Shown here: one piece after another, positions 4,519 through 5,542 of the stretch
Numbering within the stretch: the stretch's first letter is position 1
Layout: every line of letters begins with the position of its first letter
Assembly: GCA_016201085.1 (NCBI GenBank)
Contig: JACQDO010000278.1
Span: forward strand, 1 to 5,542
From: Hyphomicrobiales bacterium
Lineage (GTDB): Bacteria > Pseudomonadota > Alphaproteobacteria > Rhizobiales > Xanthobacteraceae
Direction: 5' to 3'
Length of the DNA: 5,542 nucleotides
Notes under the pieces: generated by a model
What the model saw: the letters and a program-made list of their open reading frames with translations, nothing else
What the model was told of the DNA's origin: nothing
The model's database searches: none
Made by a program: the position numbers and the translations under genes

Positions 4519-4827
4519 CTAAGCGGCGACGCGAACGGCCATGACTTCAATCGGCACCGGCGCTTGCGGGTTGCTTTTCAGCCAGTCGCGCGCCGCGCGC
4601 TGGGCGCAGCCGATCTCGGCGTCGCTCATCTGCTCGGCGATCTCGCGGCGCAGCCGCGCGCCGTCGACGTGGCCACGCATGGAAGCGATGTTGAACCATT
4701 TGTGCGCCTGCACCAGGTCGATCGCCACGCCCGCGCCCGAGGAATAGATCATGCCGAGCGTAAAGCAGTCTCCGGCATCGGCCGGTTCAACGACCGGCAA
4801 CGCCGCCGCCATCTCGATGTCCGCCAT
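4519..4827 (-). CDS. Sel1-like repeat protein
   Basis: This 102-residue protein has one recognisable Sel1-like (TPR-related) helical repeat. Such repeats form protein-binding scaffolds. The start is the ATG at 4827, with a strong SD (GGGGAGG, 4833-4839) 5 bases upstream. Residues 21-57 fit the repeat pattern: CFTLGMIYSSGAGVAIDLVQ, then AHKWFNIASMRGHVDGA, with the usual LG..Y..G.GV..D...A..W...A...G spacing. A helical cap follows (IAEQMSDAEIGCAQRAARDWL). No signal peptide or membrane segment is visible, so it is probably cytoplasmic. One repeat is fewer than in typical multi-repeat members, but small single-repeat versions occur in this bacterial group. It is monocistronic and convergent with the DUF3551 gene. 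The partner is unknown. Confidence 0.8.
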   Translation of the reverse strand: MADIEMAAALPVVEPADAGDCFTLGMIYSSGAGVAIDLVQAHKWFNIASMRGHVDGARLRREIAEQMSDAEIGCAQRAARDWLKSNPQAPVPIEVMAVRVAA

Positions 4828-5133
4828 CTTGGCCTCCCCTTTGTCGCGATGGCATCAGCCCCTGATGGCCAACCGCGTCCCTGTCGCCCGGCTTATTTGT
4901 CCCGTCCGAGCACCGCGATCATCGGGAGAAAATTTGAATGACAGTTTAAGTGACGCGCTTAATCGAACATGAAGACGCGGCGTCGCGCCGCATGGCGGGC
5001 CGCGCTAAACGTCGTAATACGGCCGCAAATGCACTATTCGGGTCATGCGTTGAGGAAGCGCTAACCGCGCCGATTCAGTGGGAACTAACCACGGGCCAAT
5101 ATCCTTGAACCGGTATCGATGGAACTTCGTGCG
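4828..5133. other. Divergent intergenic region
   Basis: These 306 bases separate the minus-strand Sel1-repeat gene from the plus-strand DUF2147 gene, so promoters for both should lie here. I see no gene. Visible structure is a TTAAG-N7-CTTAA dyad (4946-4962) and a perfect GCGGCG-TCG-CGCCGC hairpin (4977-4991). No -35/-10 pair is convincing in either direction. Confidence 0.5.
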
Positions 5134-5542
5134 ATGAAGAATATCTATGCGGCCGTGTTCGGCCTCGCCATTTTGTCGAGCGCGGCGCTGGCCGGCGAGC
5201 CGGAGGGCGCTTGGCTGTCGGAGGACGGCTATACCAAAGTCAATTTGTCGCAATGCGGCGGCAAGCTGTGCGGCACCGTGGTTTGGCTCAAAAGACCCAA
5301 CGATCCCGACACCGGCAAGCCGAAAACCGACACGCTCAATCCCGATCCGGCCAAGCGCTCGCGTCCCCTGCTCGGCTTGCAGGTGGTGCACGGTCTGACG
5401 CCGAGCGGCCCGAACAAATGGTCGGGGCTGATCTACAATGCCGACGACGGCCGCACCTACAGCGCGCACATGATCCCGGACGGCAATATCGCCAAAGTCC
5501 AAGGCTGCGTGTTGGGTATTCTCTGCCAGACGCAAAACTGGA
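5134..5542 (+). CDS. DUF2147 family periplasmic protein, 3' end missing
   Basis: The first 136 codons of an exported DUF2147 protein run past the right edge, so no stop is seen. Start is placed at the ATG at 5134 (MKNIYAAVFGLAILSSAALA), which gives a clean signal peptide cut after ALA (residue 20). GGAA at 5121-5124 serves as a weak SD. An in-frame ATG at 5119 would add MELRA and is possible. Family features are GAWLSEDGYTKVNL, CGGKLCGTVVWLK (C41, C46), the LLGLQVV strand, WSGLIYNADDGRTYSA, and the terminal GCVLGILCQTQNW (C125, C131). Comparable proteins end soon after this last motif, so only a few to about twenty residues should be missing. Function is unsettled. The fold is a small beta-rich domain, and the four cysteines suggest disulfides in the periplasm. 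Confidence 0.88.
   Translation, partial: MKNIYAAVFGLAILSSAALAGEPEGAWLSEDGYTKVNLSQCGGKLCGTVVWLKRPNDPDTGKPKTDTLNPDPAKRSRPLLGLQVVHGLTPSGPNKWSGLIYNADDGRTYSAHMIPDGNIAKVQGCVLGILCQTQNW

Noticed and set aside
5081..5106. GGAAC followed 17 bases later by CCTT before the DUF2147 gene, like an EcfG general-stress promoter (GGAAC-N16/17-CGTT)
   Set aside because: The -10 half lacks the expected CGTT (CCTT instead), and a single half-site is too common to support a call.
5005..5535. 176-codon minus-strand frame
   Set aside because: Antisense to the DUF2147 gene, whose signal peptide and conserved motifs are clear. It starts at TTG without an SD.

Overview
The window looks like a stretch of chromosome from a Bradyrhizobium-like alphaproteobacterium (Nitrobacteraceae / order Hyphomicrobiales). 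Three protein families common in that group support this: Porin_2-type outer-membrane porins with the MKMVKSLLLG...ADLPVKAKPVQYVKIC N-terminus, a DUF3551 small secreted cysteine protein, and a DUF2147 periplasmic protein. The sequence is GC-rich. The genus is inferred from family resemblance, not from a marker gene.

Layout, left to right. Bases 1-213 hold the first 71 codons of a porin on the minus strand, running off the left edge. Bases 214-577 are its upstream region. Bases 578-1308 are a minus-strand vapBC toxin-antitoxin operon: antitoxin first, toxin second, 4-base overlap, with a recognisable promoter at 1333-1360. Bases 1309-1512 hold that promoter, a REP-like palindrome, and a strong rho-independent terminator belonging to the next gene. 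Bases 1540-3087 are a complete 515-residue porin on the minus strand. Its 5' coding region and upstream region (2888-3362) are a close copy of 14-496, so the two porins are tandem duplicates with duplicated control regions and vapBC lies between them. Bases 3088-3620 are non-coding. Bases 3621-3863 encode a small GIY-YIG nuclease-family protein (minus). Bases 3871-3950 are an 80-base long inverted repeat directly abutting the 3' end of a tRNA-Ser(GCT) gene (3951-4043, minus), which has its own sigma-70-like promoter. The right part carries a plus-strand DUF3551 secreted protein (4209-4478), a minus-strand Sel1-repeat protein (4519-4827), and the start of a plus-strand DUF2147 protein (5134 to beyond the right edge).

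How the parts relate. The genes look like independent transcription units rather than one pathway. The clearest linked units are vapBC, a self-contained toxin-antitoxin module, and the duplicated porins, which share a leader, an SD and a tiny upstream ORF overlapping the start codon. Three encoded proteins (both porins and DUF3551) plus the DUF2147 protein are predicted to be exported, so the region leans towards the cell envelope.

I do not see convincing evidence of a new defence or metabolic system. The items most worth a second look are the mosaic identity of the porin duplicates, the conserved leader with its 10-codon ORF, the GIY-YIG gene / inverted repeat / tRNA-Ser junction, and the operator-like repeat over the vapBC -10 element.
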